Source: Methylobacterium aerolatum
GTDB lineage: Bacteria > Pseudomonadota > Alphaproteobacteria > Rhizobiales > Beijerinckiaceae
Length of the DNA stretch: 64,000 bases
Reading direction: 5' to 3'
NCBI RefSeq assembly: GCF_022179085.1
Contig: NZ_BPQE01000009.1
Coordinates: forward strand, 62,001 to 126,000
The notes beneath the pieces are model-generated. The model had not been told where the DNA came from. It saw nothing but the letters and a program-made list of their open reading frames with translations, and made no database searches. Numbering within the stretch: the first letter of the stretch is position 1; each line of letters begins with the position of its first letter. A program made the position numbers and the translations under genes. This document shows positions 46,664-57,890 of the stretch, piece after piece.

Positions 46664-47860
46664 TCACACCACCGGCGCGGCCACCTTCCGCCGCAGCCCG
46701 GTGATCACCGCGCGGAGGATGTCCGCCTCGGCCTCGCCGGGATGGGGCACCACGCCGACGCGGGCGGCGTAGATGCGCTCGTGGACGAAGGCGAGCTTGG
46801 CGATCACCGCCGGGGTGAGGGTGAAGGGGTAGAGCGCCGGCTGGCCCATGCTGCTGGAGAGCGAGTTCACCGCGTAGGTGAGGGGGAGCCACGCCTCGAT
46901 CAGCCTGTCCAGATCCTGCGTGTCGTAGGGATCGAAGTCGATCACCGTCGGGGCCTGGGGCAGCGAACCGACGGGGCGGCGCAGGCGCGGGCGCACGTGC
47001 AACTCGAAGGTCGAGGCGGTCTCGATCGTATCGACGATGTGCAGGTAGTGGGCGAAGGTCTCGGCGAAATCCTCCCAGGGGTGGGCGGTGGCGTAGGCCG
47101 AGACGTAGCTCTCCTCCCAGTCGGCGGGGGCGCCGCCGGCATAGTGGGCCTGGAGGGCCTGCACATAGTTCAGGCTCTCGTCCCCGAACAGCGCCCGGAA
47201 TGAGCCCTGGTACGGGCTGTTCATCACCAGCAAGTACCAGAAGTAGTGCCCGATCTCGTGGCGGAAGTGCCCGAGGAGGGTGCGGTAATGCTCGCCGAAC
47301 AGGATCCGGCGGCGCTCCCGCTCCACGTCGTCGGCCTCCGCGATGTTCATGGTGATCAGGCCGTTGATGTGGCCCGTCAGCACCGGCGGCCCGCCGCCGG
47401 AGGTCTCCGAGGGATCGACCAGGAAGTCGAAGGCGAGCCCGTCCGTGTACTGCGCGCGGGTGGCCAGCGGCAGTTCGAGGCGCAGGAGCGAGTAGAACAA
47501 CCGGTGCTTGGCCGCCTCGATCTGCCGCCAGCGGGTCAGGTTCCACGGCAGGGTCAGGTCGGGCACGACCCGGTTGTGGCGGCAGCAGGTGCAGAAGATG
47601 TCGCCGTCCTCTTCCGGCACCAGCCAGTTGCAGCCGCCCGACACGGCGTTCTGGCACAGGCGATAGCGCCGACCCTGATCGGCATAGGCGTGGAAGACCG
47701 GGGCGCCGCCCATCAGGGGATGGCCGGAGAAGCCCGCCGGCTCGAGGGCGGAGACCTCGTGGCGGAGGCACACGTAGCCGAGACGACGCTCACAGCTTTC
47801 GCAGGCCGTCGCCTCGAAGGTCACCGGCTGGTCGCAGGCTTGGCACTGGAAGATCTTCAT
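46664..47860 (-). CDS. Putative zinc-binding metallopeptidase with N-terminal zinc ribbons
   Basis: The 398-residue protein starts with a cysteine-rich segment ([29 protein letters not shown]: CxxC repeats) and a second Cys/His region ([19 protein letters not shown]). The peptidase-like core has [15 protein letters not shown] (HExxH at about residue 215) and [29 protein letters not shown], which may supply a third ligand. It matches a family of predicted zinc peptidases (COG4307-like) with no known substrate. It is divergent from the transglutaminase/ATP-grasp genes (167 bases apart), and such peptidases are good functional partners for them. Confidence 0.85.
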   Translation of the reverse strand: MKIFQCQACDQPVTFEATACESCERRLGYVCLRHEVSALEPAGFSGHPLMGGAPVFHAYADQGRRYRLCQNAVSGGCNWLVPEEDGDIFCTCCRHNRVVPDLTLPWNLTRWRQIEAAKHRLFYSLLRLELPLATRAQYTDGLAFDFLVDPSETSGGGPPVLTGHINGLITMNIAEADDVERERRRILFGEHYRTLLGHFRHEIGHYFWYLLVMNSPYQGSFRALFGDESLNYVQALQAHYAGGAPADWEESYVSAYATAHPWEDFAETFAHYLHIVDTIETASTFELHVRPRLRRPVGSLPQAPTVIDFDPYDTQDLDRLIEAWLPLTYAVNSLSSSMGQPALYPFTLTPAVIAKLAFVHERIYAARVGVVPHPGEAEADILRAVITGLRRKVAAPVV

Positions 47861-47954
47861 CGGCGGCGGTCCCGGGAACCGGCGCGCCGGCTTCCCCCTG
47901 CGATCAAGCGGAGCCGGGGGGCAAAGTTCCTGCCACCGCCCCGCCGCACGAAAA

Positions 47955-47984
47955 TTGCTTTGCTCCCGGCCCTTGCCCCATAAC
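47955..47984 (+). promoter_or_regulatory. Possible promoter of the transglutaminase/ATP-grasp operon
   Basis: TTGCTT (47955-47960), an 18-base spacer and CATAAC (47979-47984) stand 43 bases before the GTG start at 48028. It is a moderate match only. Confidence 0.35.
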
Positions 47985-48027
47985 CGGGGCCGGTCCGCGC
48001 CCATGCGATCCTTCCGACGGAGTCGAC

Positions 48028-51000
48028 GTGTCGATCAAAGTCGCCCTGCACCACGTCACGCACTACCGCTACGACCGGCCGATCAGCCTCGGGCCCCAGG
48101 TGATCCGCCTGCGGCCGGCGCCCCACGCCCGCACGCAGGTGCCGGCCTACGCCCTGACGGTCAGCCCGCCGAATCACTTCATCAACTGGCAGCAGGATCC
48201 GAGCGGCAACTGGCTCGCCCGCCTCGTCTTCCCCGAGAAGACCGACGAGTTGAAGATCGAGGTCGATCTCACCGCCGAGATGGCGGTGATCAACCCCTTC
48301 GACTTCTTCGTGGAGGATTACGCGCAGACGCGGGGATTCGCCTACGACCCGGACCTGCGGGAGGAACTCGCCCCCTACCTCGCCCCCGTGGACGCGGGGG
48401 GGCCGGAGATCGAGGCGCTGCTCGGAAGGCTCCCGGAGGAGACCAACACCGTCCTGTTCCTCGTGGCCCTGAACGGGATGATCGCCCGGGAGATCGCCTA
48501 CGGCGTGCGGATGGAGCCGGGGGTGCAGACCCCGGCGGAGACGCTCACGCTGAAGAGCGGGTCCTGCCGCGATTCGGCGTGGCTCCTCGTGCAGGTGCTG
48601 CGCCGGATCGGCCTCGCGGCCCGGTTCGTGTCCGGCTACCTGATCCAGCTCGTGCCCGACACCACCGCCGTGGACGGCCCCGCGGGCGCCTCGGCCGACT
48701 TCACCGACCTCCATGCCTGGGCGGAGGTCTACATTCCCGGCGCCGGCTGGGTCGGCATGGACGCCACCTCGGGCCTGCTCACCGGCGAGGGCCATATCCC
48801 GCTCGCCGCCACGCCGCATTACCGCTCGGCCGCGCCGATCTCGGGGCCGCTTGAGCCCGCCAAGACGCAGTTCGACTTCGCGATGGGCCTCACCCGCGTG
48901 GCCGAGGCGCCGCGGGTGACGAAGCCCTTCGCGGAGGACGTCTGGACCGCGATGGACCGCCTCGGGGAGAAGGTGGACGAAGACCTCGCCGCCCAGGACG
49001 TGCGGCTCACCATGGGCGGCGAGCCGACCTTCGTCTCGGTGGACGACTTCGAGGCGCCGGAGTGGAACATCGCGGCGGTCGGGCCGACCAAGCGCGGCTT
49101 GGCCGACCAACTGATCCGCCGCCTGCGCGAGAAATTCGGGCCGGGGGGCCTGCTCCATTACGGCCAGGGCAAGTGGTACCCCGGCGAGAGCCTGCCCCGC
49201 TGGGCCTTCGCCCTGTACTGGCGCAAGGACGGGAAGCCCATCTGGCGCGATCCCGCCCTGATCGCCCCGGAGGCGGGCACCGGCTCGGCGACGATCACCC
49301 AGGCCAAGGCCTTCACCGAGGCGCTCGCCACGCGCCTCGGCCTCGCGCACTACGTCTTCCCCGCCTTCGAGGACGGCGACGTCTGGGAGAAGAAGCGCGA
49401 GGAGCTGCCCGTCAACGTCACGCCGGGCGCGGCGCAGTCGGGCTCCGTGGAGTTCGATGCGCGGATCAAGCGCGTCTACGAGCGCGGCCTCGGCGAGGCG
49501 GTGGGCTACGTGCTGCCGCTGGCGAGCCTGCCCACCGGCCAGGACGGCGATGCGGATCGCGTCTGGATCTCGGAAGGGTGGGAGTTCGGCCGCGGCCACG
49601 CCTTCCTCGTGCCGGGCGATTCGCCCCTCGGCTTCCGGCTGCCCCTGTCCTCGCTGCCCTACGTGCCGCCGGAGCACTACCCCTATTACCAGCCGCAGGA
49701 CCCGCTGGAGGAGCGGGGTTCCCTCACGGACGGCGCGAAGCCGGTCGCCAACGGCTCCGGCGTCACCGGCGTCGCGGTGCGCACGGCGCTGGCCATCGAG
49801 CCCCGGGACGGGGTGATCCGGGTGTTCATGCCCCCGGTGCAGCGGGTGGACGAGTACCTCGAACTCGCCGGCCATCTGGAGGCCGTGGCGGCCGAGTTGA
49901 AGCAGCCCATCCACATCGAGGGCTACGAGCCGCCCTTCGACCCGCGGATCGCCCTCATCAAGGTGACCCCCGATCCGGGCGTGATCGAGATCAACGTCCA
50001 CCCCGCCGCCTCCTGGCGGGAGGCGGTGGCGATCACGACGGAGCTCTACGAGGAGGCCCGCCAGACCCGCCTCGGGGCGGAAAAGTTCATGACCGACGGG
50101 CGCCATACCGGCACCGGCGGCGGCAACCACGTGGTGCTCGGCGGCGTCACGCCCGACGATTCGCCCTTCCTGCGGCGGCCGGACCTGTTGAAGAGCATCG
50201 TGCTCTACTGGCAGCGCCACCCGGCGCTCTCGTACCTGTTCTCGGGCCTCTACATCGGCCCGACGAGCCAGGCGCCGCGCATCGACGAGGGCCGCCACGA
50301 CGGGCTCTACGAGTTGGAGATCGCGCTGGCCCAGGTGCCGGCGCCGGACGCGCCCAACATCCCCCGCTGGCTGGTGGACCGGCTGTTTCGCAACATCCTG
50401 ATCGACGTCACCGGCAACACCCACCGGGCCGAGATCTGCATCGACAAGCTCTACTCGCCGGACGGCCCGACCGGGCGCCTCGGCCTCTTGGAGTTCCGCG
50501 CCTTCGAGATGCCGCCGGACGCGCGGATGAGCCTCGCTCAGCAACTGCTCCTGCGGGCACTCGTCGCGTGGCTGTGGCGGGAGCCGCAGACCGGGAATTG
50601 TGTCCGCTGGGGCACGAGCCTGCACGATCGCTTCATGCTCCCGCATTTCCTCTGGGCGGACTTCCTGGACGTTCTGGAAGACCTCCGCCAAGCGGGGTAC
50701 GATTTCGATCCGGCCGCCTTCGAGGCGCAATCCCTGTTCCGGTTCCCGGTCTTCGGCACGGTGGAGCAGGGCGGGGTGAAGCTGGAACTGCGCCAGGCCC
50801 TGGAGCCCTGGCACGTGATGGGCGAGGAAGGGACGAGCGGGGGCACCGTGCGCTTCGTCGACAGTTCGGTCGAGCGGCTGCAGGTCAAGGTCGAGGGCTT
50901 CGTCCCCGGCCGGCATGTCGTCGCCTGCAACGGGCGGCGCCTGCCGATGACCTCCACCGGCCGGGCCGGGGAGGCGGTGGCGGGCCTGCGCTTCAAGGCG

Positions 51001-51291
51001 TGGCAGCCGGCCTCGAGCCTGCACCCGGCACTGCCGGCGAACTCGCCGCTGACCTTCGACATCCTCGATTCCTGGAGCGGCCGGTCGCTCGGGGGCTGCC
51101 GCTACCATGTCGCCCATCCGGGCGGGCGCAACTACGAGACCCATCCCGTCAACGCCTACGAGGCGGAGGGGCGGCGCCTCGCCCGGTTCCAGGCCCACGG
51201 CCACACGCCGGGCAAGGTCGCGATGCCGGTGGAGGAGGGCAGCGCCGAGTTCCCCCTGACCCTCGACCTGCGGACGCCCGCCCCCCGATGA
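48028..51291 (+). CDS. Transglutaminase-DUF2126 fusion protein
   Basis: This 1087-residue protein has an N-terminal beta region and transglutaminase-like core (residues 1-290) with the full triad Cys180 ([13 protein letters not shown]), His229 ([13 protein letters not shown]) and Asp245 (GMDATSGL). From about residue 320 it continues as DUF2126 ([68 protein letters not shown]). Such proteins co-occur with circularly permuted ATP-grasp ligases and are predicted to act in amide-bond chemistry (published comparative genomics). Start: GTG at 48028. The stop overlaps the next gene as ATGA. Confidence 0.93.
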   Translation: MSIKVALHHVTHYRYDRPISLGPQVIRLRPAPHARTQVPAYALTVSPPNHFINWQQDPSGNWLARLVFPEKTDELKIEVDLTAEMAVINPFDFFVEDYAQTRGFAYDPDLREELAPYLAPVDAGGPEIEALLGRLPEETNTVLFLVALNGMIAREIAYGVRMEPGVQTPAETLTLKSGSCRDSAWLLVQVLRRIGLAARFVSGYLIQLVPDTTAVDGPAGASADFTDLHAWAEVYIPGAGWVGMDATSGLLTGEGHIPLAATPHYRSAAPISGPLEPAKTQFDFAMGLTRVAEAPRVTKPFAEDVWTAMDRLGEKVDEDLAAQDVRLTMGGEPTFVSVDDFEAPEWNIAAVGPTKRGLADQLIRRLREKFGPGGLLHYGQGKWYPGESLPRWAFALYWRKDGKPIWRDPALIAPEAGTGSATITQAKAFTEALATRLGLAHYVFPAFEDGDVWEKKREELPVNVTPGAAQSGSVEFDARIKRVYERGLGEAVGYVLPLASLPTGQDGDADRVWISEGWEFGRGHAFLVPGDSPLGFRLPLSSLPYVPPEHYPYYQPQDPLEERGSLTDGAKPVANGSGVTGVAVRTALAIEPRDGVIRVFMPPVQRVDEYLELAGHLEAVAAELKQPIHIEGYEPPFDPRIALIKVTPDPGVIEINVHPAASWREAVAITTELYEEARQTRLGAEKFMTDGRHTGTGGGNHVVLGGVTPDDSPFLRRPDLLKSIVLYWQRHPALSYLFSGLYIGPTSQAPRIDEGRHDGLYELEIALAQVPAPDAPNIPRWLVDRLFRNILIDVTGNTHRAEICIDKLYSPDGPTGRLGLLEFRAFEMPPDARMSLAQQLLLRALVAWLWREPQTGNCVRWGTSLHDRFMLPHFLWADFLDVLEDLRQAGYDFDPAAFEAQSLFRFPVFGTVEQGGVKLELRQALEPWHVMGEEGTSGGTVRFVDSSVERLQVKVEGFVPGRHVVACNGRRLPMTSTGRAGEAVAGLRFKAWQPASSLHPALPANSPLTFDILDSWSGRSLGGCRYHVAHPGGRNYETHPVNAYEAEGRRLARFQAHGHTPGKVAMPVEEGSAEFPLTLDLRTPAPR

Positions 51292-53816
51292 GCGCCACGC
51301 TCGCGATCGGCGTCGAGCCGGGCGAGAGTCCGGCGCAGCGGGTCGCGCGCTGGACCGCGCCGTACCGGCCGGCCCCCGGCCTGCCGGACGAGTATCTCGG
51401 CCCCGACGGGCGCCCGCGCGCGGTGTGGCAGCGCCTGCTCGAACGCCTCGGCGGCCTGAGCGAGCCGGAGATCCTGGCCCGCTTCGTCTCGGCGGAGCGG
51501 CACATCCGCGACGCGGGCATCTCCTTCCGCATCGCCGGCGACCAGCGGGAGCATCCCTGGCCGCTCGGCTCCATGCCCCTCGTCATCGAGGCGCAGGAAT
51601 GGCGCGACCTCTCCGCCGGGCTGATCCAGCGGGCCGAGTTGATGGAGGCGATCCTCGCGGACGTCTACGGGCCGGGCGACCTCATCGCCACGGGCCATCT
51701 CCCGGCGGCAATCGTCGCCGGCAACCCCGATTTCCTGCACCCGCTCCACGGGGTCTCGCCCCCCGGCGGCCACCACCTGCGGCTCTACGCGGCCGACCTC
51801 GCCCGGGGGGCGGACGGGCGCTGGCAGGTGCTGGCCGACCGGACGCAGGCGCCCTCCGGCCTCGGCTGGGCGCTGGAGAACCGCATGGTCCTGGCCCGGA
51901 CCTTCCCGGACTTCTTCCAGGACCTGCACGTCGAGCGGCTGCCCGGCTTCTACCAGCGGTTCCGCGAGGGGCTGGCGCTCGGGGCCGAGCGGGCCGACCC
52001 GCGGATCTGCCTGCTCACCTCCGGCCCCTACAGCTCCACCTATGTCGAGCAGGCGGCGCTCGCCCGCTACCTCGGCCTGATGCTGGTGGAGGGCGACGAC
52101 CTCGTCATGCAGGACGGGCGCCTGCACGTGCGCACCGTCTCGGGGCTGAAGCGGGCCGACGCCCTGTGGCGGCGGATCGACGCCGACTACCTCGACCCGC
52201 TGGAATTGAACGCCGCCTCGCGGCTCGGCGTGCCGGGCATCCTCGACGCCCTGCGCAACGGCTCCCTCGTCATGGCCAACATGCCGGGCTCCGGCCTCGT
52301 GGAGTCGGCCGCGCTCGCCCCCTACCTCGACGGGCTGTGCCGGCGCCTCCTCGGGGAGCCCCTGCGCCTGTCCCACCCGGAGGCGTGGTGGTGCGGCGAC
52401 CTCGAGGGGCTCGCCCATGTCCAGGCCAACCTCGACCGCCTGATCCTGCGCCCCGCCGCGACGCCGCCGCGGGGGGCGGGGCGGGACGCGCTCCTCGCGC
52501 CCACGGCGCTGGCGGCCGGGCGCGCCGCCGTCCTGGCCGCCCTGCGCGACCGCCCCTTCGACACCGTGGCGCAGGAGCCCGCGCCCCTCTCGACCATGCC
52601 GGGCTGGGAGCGGGGGCCCGACGGCCTGCACCTCGTGCCCCGGCCCTTCGTGATGCGGGTCTTCGCCGCCCGCACCGCCACCGGCTGGACGGTGATGCCC
52701 GGCGGCTTCTGCCGGATGTCCGAGCGGGACAACGTCGATCCGCTGGAACTGCGCCTGGGCATCCGCTCCGCCGACGTGTGGGTGCTGTCGGACGAGCCGG
52801 TCGCCGCCCCGCTCATCGGCTCCCACGCGACGCCGCGGGTGCGGAGGCTGGGCGGGCACCTGCCCGCCCGGGCGGCGGACGGGCTGTTCTGGTTCGGGCG
52901 CTACGCCGAGCGGGCGGAGGCGGTGACGCGCCTGACGCTCGCCCACCTGCGCAGCATCGGCGACGCGGTGGGCGCCGACATCTCGGGCTCGCCCGATACC
53001 CCCGCCGCCCTGGCGATCCGCGCCCTCCTCGACGAGTGGGCCTGCGTCGCCGCCGCCGACCTGCCCACCGCCGCGCTCGCCCAGGAGGCCCTCTGCGGCC
53101 GCGACCAGCCGGGCTCGGCCCGGTCCCACGTCACGGCCGCCCGCCGCAACGCCGCCGCCCTGCGCGCCCGGCTCTCCGGCGAGACCTGGCGGGTGCTCGC
53201 CGACCTGTCGGACCTCCTCGGCCTCGACACCGAGCGCCACTTCACCGAATCGCAGCTCGCCGCCCGCGCAGAGCGGACGCTGAGCCACCTCGCGGCCCTC
53301 TCGGGCCTGTCCCACGAGAACACCAGCCGGGCGGAGGGCTGGCACTTCGCCGAACTCGGGCGGCGGGTGGAGCGGGCGATCAACACCTGCACCTTCGCGC
53401 TCGCCTTCGCCAACGACGAGGCGACGCCGGGTTGCCTCGGGACCATGCTGGCGCTGGCCGACTCGCAGATCGGCTACGGCCGCCGCTACATGCAGGGCGC
53501 CGCCCTCGATCCCGTCCGGGACATGGTGCTCCTCGACCCCTACAACCCGCGCTCCATCGCCTTCCAGATGGAGGCTATCGTCCGCCATCTCGGCGAGTTG
53601 CCGGCCCTGTCCGCCGACGGCATCCCCGAGCCGCACGCGCGGCTGGCGGGCCGGATCCTGGCGGAGCTGCGCGCGGGCGAGGCGGCGGAGTTCGACGCGG
53701 TGCGCCTGACGACGCTGGGCACCGACCTCGAGCGCCTCGCCGACGGCATCAGTGCCCGCTATTTCCCCACCGGGCCGCACGCACCGCGGCCGGAGAAGCT
53801 GACGGGCCTCGCCTGA
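51288..53816 (+). CDS. Circularly permuted ATP-grasp ligase fused to alpha-E (DUF403) domain
   Basis: The 842-residue protein fuses two families that are often separate genes. Residues about 25-500 are the permuted ATP-grasp (CP_ATPgrasp_2): [71 protein letters not shown] and [10 protein letters not shown]. From about residue 525 follows the all-helical alpha-E domain ([52 protein letters not shown]). The ATP-grasp part should activate a carboxylate and join it to an amine. It is translationally coupled to the DUF2126 gene. Confidence 0.92.
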   Translation: MSATLAIGVEPGESPAQRVARWTAPYRPAPGLPDEYLGPDGRPRAVWQRLLERLGGLSEPEILARFVSAERHIRDAGISFRIAGDQREHPWPLGSMPLVIEAQEWRDLSAGLIQRAELMEAILADVYGPGDLIATGHLPAAIVAGNPDFLHPLHGVSPPGGHHLRLYAADLARGADGRWQVLADRTQAPSGLGWALENRMVLARTFPDFFQDLHVERLPGFYQRFREGLALGAERADPRICLLTSGPYSSTYVEQAALARYLGLMLVEGDDLVMQDGRLHVRTVSGLKRADALWRRIDADYLDPLELNAASRLGVPGILDALRNGSLVMANMPGSGLVESAALAPYLDGLCRRLLGEPLRLSHPEAWWCGDLEGLAHVQANLDRLILRPAATPPRGAGRDALLAPTALAAGRAAVLAALRDRPFDTVAQEPAPLSTMPGWERGPDGLHLVPRPFVMRVFAARTATGWTVMPGGFCRMSERDNVDPLELRLGIRSADVWVLSDEPVAAPLIGSHATPRVRRLGGHLPARAADGLFWFGRYAERAEAVTRLTLAHLRSIGDAVGADISGSPDTPAALAIRALLDEWACVAAADLPTAALAQEALCGRDQPGSARSHVTAARRNAAALRARLSGETWRVLADLSDLLGLDTERHFTESQLAARAERTLSHLAALSGLSHENTSRAEGWHFAELGRRVERAINTCTFALAFANDEATPGCLGTMLALADSQIGYGRRYMQGAALDPVRDMVLLDPYNPRSIAFQMEAIVRHLGELPALSADGIPEPHARLAGRILAELRAGEAAEFDAVRLTTLGTDLERLADGISARYFPTGPHAPRPEKLTGLA

Positions 53817-53847
53817 TGGGTGCGTTCACGACCGAGGCGGGCGGGGC

Positions 53848-54750
53848 ATGATCTACACCCTGCGCCACCGGACGACCTACCGCTACGGGCGGTCGGTGAG
53901 CTTCGCCCGCTGCTCGCTCCGCCTCAAGCCCGCGGAGGGGGAGGGGCAGAGCGTGCTGGCGAGCGCCGTCACCATCGATCCGAGCCCGGCCCGGGCGGTG
54001 AGCCGCCGCGACTATTTCGGGATCGAATCGCTCGCCATCACCATCGCGGCGCCCCACACCACCTTCAGCGTCGAGGCCCTGTCCACGGTGCGCGTCGAGC
54101 GCCCGGACCCGCCCGCTCCGGAGGAGGGGATGGCCTGGGAGGCGGTCCGCGACGGGGTCGTCGCCGGGCGGGACATCTCCAGCCGGGCGCCGGTCCACTT
54201 CCTCTATCCGAGCGACCGGGTGCCCCTCCTGCGCGAGGTGACCGACTACGCACGCCCGAGCTTCGCCCCCGGCCGCTCCGCCTACGGCGCGGCGCACGAC
54301 CTGATGCGGCGGATCGCGCAGGATTTCCGCTTCGACGCCAAGGCGACCACCGTCCGCACGCCGGTGGCCGAGGCCTTCGCCGGACGCGCCGGCGTGTGCC
54401 AGGACTTCGCCCACGTGATGATCGCGGGCTTGCGCGGCATGGGCGTGCCGGCGGCCTATGTGAGCGGCTACCTGCGCACCGTGCCCCCTCCCGGCCGCCC
54501 GCGCCTGCGCGGGGCCGATGCCAGCCACGCCTGGGTCGCGGTCTGGTGTGGCGAGGCCTGGCACGGCCTCGACCCGACCAACGCCTGCGCCGTGCGGGAC
54601 GACCACATCGTCGTGGCCCGGGGCCGCGACTACGGCGACGTCGCGCCCATCGACGGCATCGTCAGCGGCTCGGGCCGCCAGCGCCTGAAGGTCGAGGTGG
54701 ACGTGATCCCCGAGACCGAAATGCAGGGCGACCTCGCCCTGGTGGGGTGA
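53848..54750 (+). CDS. Transglutaminase-like protein (second copy in cluster)
   Basis: The 300-residue cysteine-protease-fold protein starts MIYTLRHRTTYRYGRSVSFA, the N-terminal beta domain usual before this core. It has the triad Cys184 (GRAGVCQDFAHVMIAG), His227 (DASHAWVAVW) and Asp242 (HGLDPTNACA). It starts 31 bases after the ATP-grasp gene. It is probably a peptidase or amide-exchange enzyme acting on the product of the ligase; no membrane anchor or signal peptide is seen, so action in the cytoplasm is likely. Confidence 0.93.
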   Translation: MIYTLRHRTTYRYGRSVSFARCSLRLKPAEGEGQSVLASAVTIDPSPARAVSRRDYFGIESLAITIAAPHTTFSVEALSTVRVERPDPPAPEEGMAWEAVRDGVVAGRDISSRAPVHFLYPSDRVPLLREVTDYARPSFAPGRSAYGAAHDLMRRIAQDFRFDAKATTVRTPVAEAFAGRAGVCQDFAHVMIAGLRGMGVPAAYVSGYLRTVPPPGRPRLRGADASHAWVAVWCGEAWHGLDPTNACAVRDDHIVVARGRDYGDVAPIDGIVSGSGRQRLKVEVDVIPETEMQGDLALVG

Positions 54751-54769
54751 GCGGGGCGCCCTCGCTTGA

Positions 54770-54815
54770 CGGAACGCCGTTCCGGGCCTCTTCAGGGGCG
54801 CGATCAGATCGCGCC
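54770..54815. promoter_or_regulatory. Two perfect palindromes before the acyltransferase gene
   Basis: CGGAACG-C-CGTTCCG (54770-54784) and GGCGCGATC-A-GATCGCGCC (54797-54815) lie within 46 bases, just after a TTGACG (54766-54771). They may be operators, or the second may end the upstream operon; there is no T tract. Confidence 0.45.
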
Positions 54816-54830
54816 GAGCGTAGGGACCGA

Positions 54831-55919
54831 ATGGGCGGCCGGGACATCTTCGCGGGGACGATCGCCCGCCGGCTGGAGCGGCCGCACAATGCCTTCGCCG
54901 TGCTCCGCCTCGCCCTGGCCGTGGCCGTGGTGGTCTCGCATGCGGGCAGCGTCGGCACCGGCTCCGTCGTCGACGAGCCGCTGGCCGCCTGGACGGGGTT
55001 CACCCTCGGCGAGCACGCGGTCAACGGTTTCTTCGCCGTCTCCGGCTTCCTCGTGACGATGAGCTTCGACCGCCGGGGCCCCCGCGACTACGCCCTCGCC
55101 CGCGTCCTGCGCATCGTGCCGGGGCTGGTGGCGGCGACGCTCGCCGTGGCCCTTGTCCTCGGACCGGCGATGAGCCGGTTGCCGCCGACGGAGTACCTGC
55201 GCGATCCCGGCCTGTGGCGCTTCGTGGAAGGAACGCTCACCGCCTTCAAGAGCAACGCCGCACTGCCGGGGGTCTTCCTCGACAACCCCTATCGCAGCCC
55301 CCTCGGAACCGTCTGGACGCTGAAGTACGAGGTCCTGTGCTACCTCGGCGTGCTGGTGGTGGGGCTGGCGGGGTTCCTGCGACGGCGCTGGGCGCTGCCC
55401 GCCCTGGCCGTGGCCCTCGCCATCGCCCTCGTCGCCGCGGAGGCCCGGCTCGCCCCCCTGCCGAAGCACTGGGAAACGAACCTGCGCCTGCCGCTGATCT
55501 TCTGCACCGGGGCGGCGCTGTATGCCGCCCGGGACCGGGTGCCCCTGTCCGTCCTGCCCGTGATGGCCGCGCTGCTCGCGGGATACTGCCTGCAGGGTGG
55601 CGTGCTCTACCGGGCGGTGCTGTTCACCGGCGAGGCCTATGGCGCGATCTGGCTCGCGCTGGGCCCCCTGGCGCGCCTCGCACCCGAGCCGAAGGCCGAC
55701 CTCTCCTACGGGATCTACCTCTACGGCTGGCCGATCCAGCAGAGCCTGTACGCCCTCGCACCGGGCCTTCCGCCCGTGGCGCTCCTCGCCGCCTCGCTGG
55801 TCCTCGTCGTCCCGGTGGCGGCCCTGTCGTGGTACGCCGTCGAGCAGCCGGGCCTGCGCCTCAAGGCGCGGGCGCTCCGGGGCAGGGCGCCCCGGGCTGC
55901 GCAGCCGATGGGGCCCTGA
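54831..55919 (+). CDS. Acyltransferase family 3 membrane protein
   Basis: The 362-residue protein has about ten helices and an early FAVLRLALAVAVVVSHAGSVG, the R-x-x-A...H pattern of acyltransferase-3 enzymes (His in the first helix). NGFFAVSGFLVTMSFDRRG follows in the second helix and LSYGIYLYGWPIQQ near the end. Such enzymes add acetyl or other acyl groups to surface glycans. The ATG at 54831 follows TAGGGACCGA. It is on the same strand as the transglutaminase cluster but separated by palindromes, so it may be an independent gene. Confidence 0.9.
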   Translation: MGGRDIFAGTIARRLERPHNAFAVLRLALAVAVVVSHAGSVGTGSVVDEPLAAWTGFTLGEHAVNGFFAVSGFLVTMSFDRRGPRDYALARVLRIVPGLVAATLAVALVLGPAMSRLPPTEYLRDPGLWRFVEGTLTAFKSNAALPGVFLDNPYRSPLGTVWTLKYEVLCYLGVLVVGLAGFLRRRWALPALAVALAIALVAAEARLAPLPKHWETNLRLPLIFCTGAALYAARDRVPLSVLPVMAALLAGYCLQGGVLYRAVLFTGEAYGAIWLALGPLARLAPEPKADLSYGIYLYGWPIQQSLYALAPGLPPVALLAASLVLVVPVAALSWYAVEQPGLRLKARALRGRAPRAAQPMGP

Positions 55920-55979
55920 GCGCCGTCGAACCCTCGCAATGACGGGGGGGGGGCGCCGGGACCTCGGCGCCGAAGCCGA

Positions 55980-57668
55980 TCAGCCCCCCGTGAAGGCGGC
56001 GTGCTCGGCGATCAGCTCGCCCGAAAGCGCCTTGGCGATGAGGGCGCGGGTCTCCGCGACGCCGTAGAGGGCGACGAAGGAGCCGAAGCGCGGGCCCCGC
56101 GCCTCGCCGAACAGCACGTTGTACAGGCTCGTGAACCACGCCTGCGACACGCCGGGCCGCCCGTCCGGGCTCTTGGCCTTGCCCGAGAGGTCCGGAAAGT
56201 GCCGCCGCCCGACCTCGTAGACCGCCGCCTGCAACGCCTCCGGATCGGTGGAGCCCTCGTGCTCGGACAGCGTCGCCGACAGGTCCTCCAGCGCGGCGCG
56301 CTCCTCGGGCGTGGGCTCCCGGTAGGTCTTGGCCGGGCGGACGAAGTCCGTGAAGTACTTCAGGGCGTGGCCGACCAGACGGTCGAGCCCCGGATGCGTC
56401 TCCGGCCCGACGCCCGGCGCGTAGCGGCGGATGAAGCCCCACAGCACCGCCGGATCCTCGGTGTTGGCCACCGCCGCGAGGTTGAGCAGCATGGCGAAGG
56501 TCAGGCTCGCGCCCTCGACTCGTTCCGGCTCCGGCGGCTGGCCCGCGTGCAGGTGCCAGACCGGGTTGCCGAGGCGGTTCTTCGGATCCTGCCCGGCATA
56601 GCGGTCGAGGAAGCCGATGTACTCGTCCACGTGGCGGGGGATCACGTCGAAGAACAGGCGCTTGGCCTCGCGCGGCTTGGCGTACATGAACAGCGCCAGC
56701 GAATCCGGCGTGCCGTACTTCAACCACTCGTCGATGGTCAGGCCGTTGCCCTTCGACTTCGAGATTTTTTGACCTTTTTCATCCAGGAACAATTCGTAGT
56801 TGAAGCCTTCCGGGGGCTCGCCGCCGAGCGCCCTGGCGATCTTGGCCGAGAGCTTGACCGAGTCGATCAGGTCCTTGCCGGCCATCTCGTAATCGACGCC
56901 GAGCGCCACCCAGCGCATCGCCCAGTCGGGCTTCCATTGCAGCTTGGCATGGCCGCCGGTGACGGGGGTCTCGTAGCGCTCGCCCGTGGCGGGGTCGCGC
57001 CAGACGATGGTGCCCGCCTCCACCCGCACCTCGTCGATCGGCACCTGCATCACGTGGCCGGTGACGGGATGGATCGGCAGGAACGGCGAGTAGCTCGCCG
57101 AGCGCTCGGCGCGCAGCGAGGGGAGCATGATCTCCATCACCGCGTCGTAGCGCTCCAGCACCCGCCGCAGGGTCTCGTCGAACAGGCCCGCGCGGTAGCA
57201 CGCGGTGGCCGAGCGGAACTCGTAACTGAAGCCGAAGGCGTCGAGGAAGCGGCGCAACTCCGCGTTGTTGTGCGCGCCGAAACTGTCGTGGGTGCCGAAG
57301 GGGTCCGGCACCTTCGTCAGCGGCTGGTTGAGGTGGGCGGCGAGCAACTCCCGGTTGGGGACGTTGTCCGGCACCTTCCGCAGGCCGTCCATGTCGTCGG
57401 AGAAGGCGATCAGCCGGGTCGGCACGGCATCGCGGGTGAGCACCCGGAAGGCGTGGCGCACCATGGAGGTGCGGGCCACCTCGCCGAAGGTGCCGATATG
57501 CGGCAGGCCCGAGGGGCCGTAGCCGGTCTCGAACAGCACCTCGCTCTTGCCGAGCTTCTCCATCCGGGCGACGAGCTTGCGCGCCTCCTCGAAGGGCCAC
57601 GCGGCGGCGGCGGTCGCGGCCTCGAGGAGGGCGGGATCGAGGGTGAGGGCGGGCGGAGCGGCGGCCAT
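55980..57668 (-). CDS. lysS: Lysyl-tRNA synthetase, class I
   Basis: The 562-residue enzyme charges tRNA-Lys. It is the class I type found in alphaproteobacteria and archaea (also called lysK), not the common class II LysRS. The HIGH-like motif is PHIGTFGEV (near residue 56) and the KMSKS-like motif is [10 protein letters not shown] (near residue 307). The N-terminal [14 protein letters not shown] and the C-terminal helical anticodon domain fit the family. The ATG at 57668 follows CTCCGGATATC. It is convergent with the acyltransferase gene. Confidence 0.96.
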   Translation of the reverse strand: MAAAPPALTLDPALLEAATAAAAWPFEEARKLVARMEKLGKSEVLFETGYGPSGLPHIGTFGEVARTSMVRHAFRVLTRDAVPTRLIAFSDDMDGLRKVPDNVPNRELLAAHLNQPLTKVPDPFGTHDSFGAHNNAELRRFLDAFGFSYEFRSATACYRAGLFDETLRRVLERYDAVMEIMLPSLRAERSASYSPFLPIHPVTGHVMQVPIDEVRVEAGTIVWRDPATGERYETPVTGGHAKLQWKPDWAMRWVALGVDYEMAGKDLIDSVKLSAKIARALGGEPPEGFNYELFLDEKGQKISKSKGNGLTIDEWLKYGTPDSLALFMYAKPREAKRLFFDVIPRHVDEYIGFLDRYAGQDPKNRLGNPVWHLHAGQPPEPERVEGASLTFAMLLNLAAVANTEDPAVLWGFIRRYAPGVGPETHPGLDRLVGHALKYFTDFVRPAKTYREPTPEERAALEDLSATLSEHEGSTDPEALQAAVYEVGRRHFPDLSGKAKSPDGRPGVSQAWFTSLYNVLFGEARGPRFGSFVALYGVAETRALIAKALSGELIAEHAAFTGG

Positions 57669-57890
57669 GATATCCGGAGATGGATCGAACGGTGAGAGGC
57701 ACCCTTAGAGCCGTTCGCGATGGCGTGGCAATCGGGCAGCGCGCGCGGGAGGTCCGCCCGCGCCGGACCGCACCGGGTTTCGGGCGAACCCATTGCCAAC
57801 AAACGCCGGGCACCTAGCTCAGGCCCGGCCCCTCGAGAGCCACCGCAGCCGGTGCTGCGGCGAATCGATCAGGATGGAGACCCGCCCCCC

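Noticed and set aside
47857-51204. A 1115-codon open frame antisense to the transglutaminase-DUF2126 gene
   Set aside because: Its translation is low-complexity and domain-free, as expected of the opposite strand of a GC-rich gene; the plus-strand gene has clear motifs throughout.
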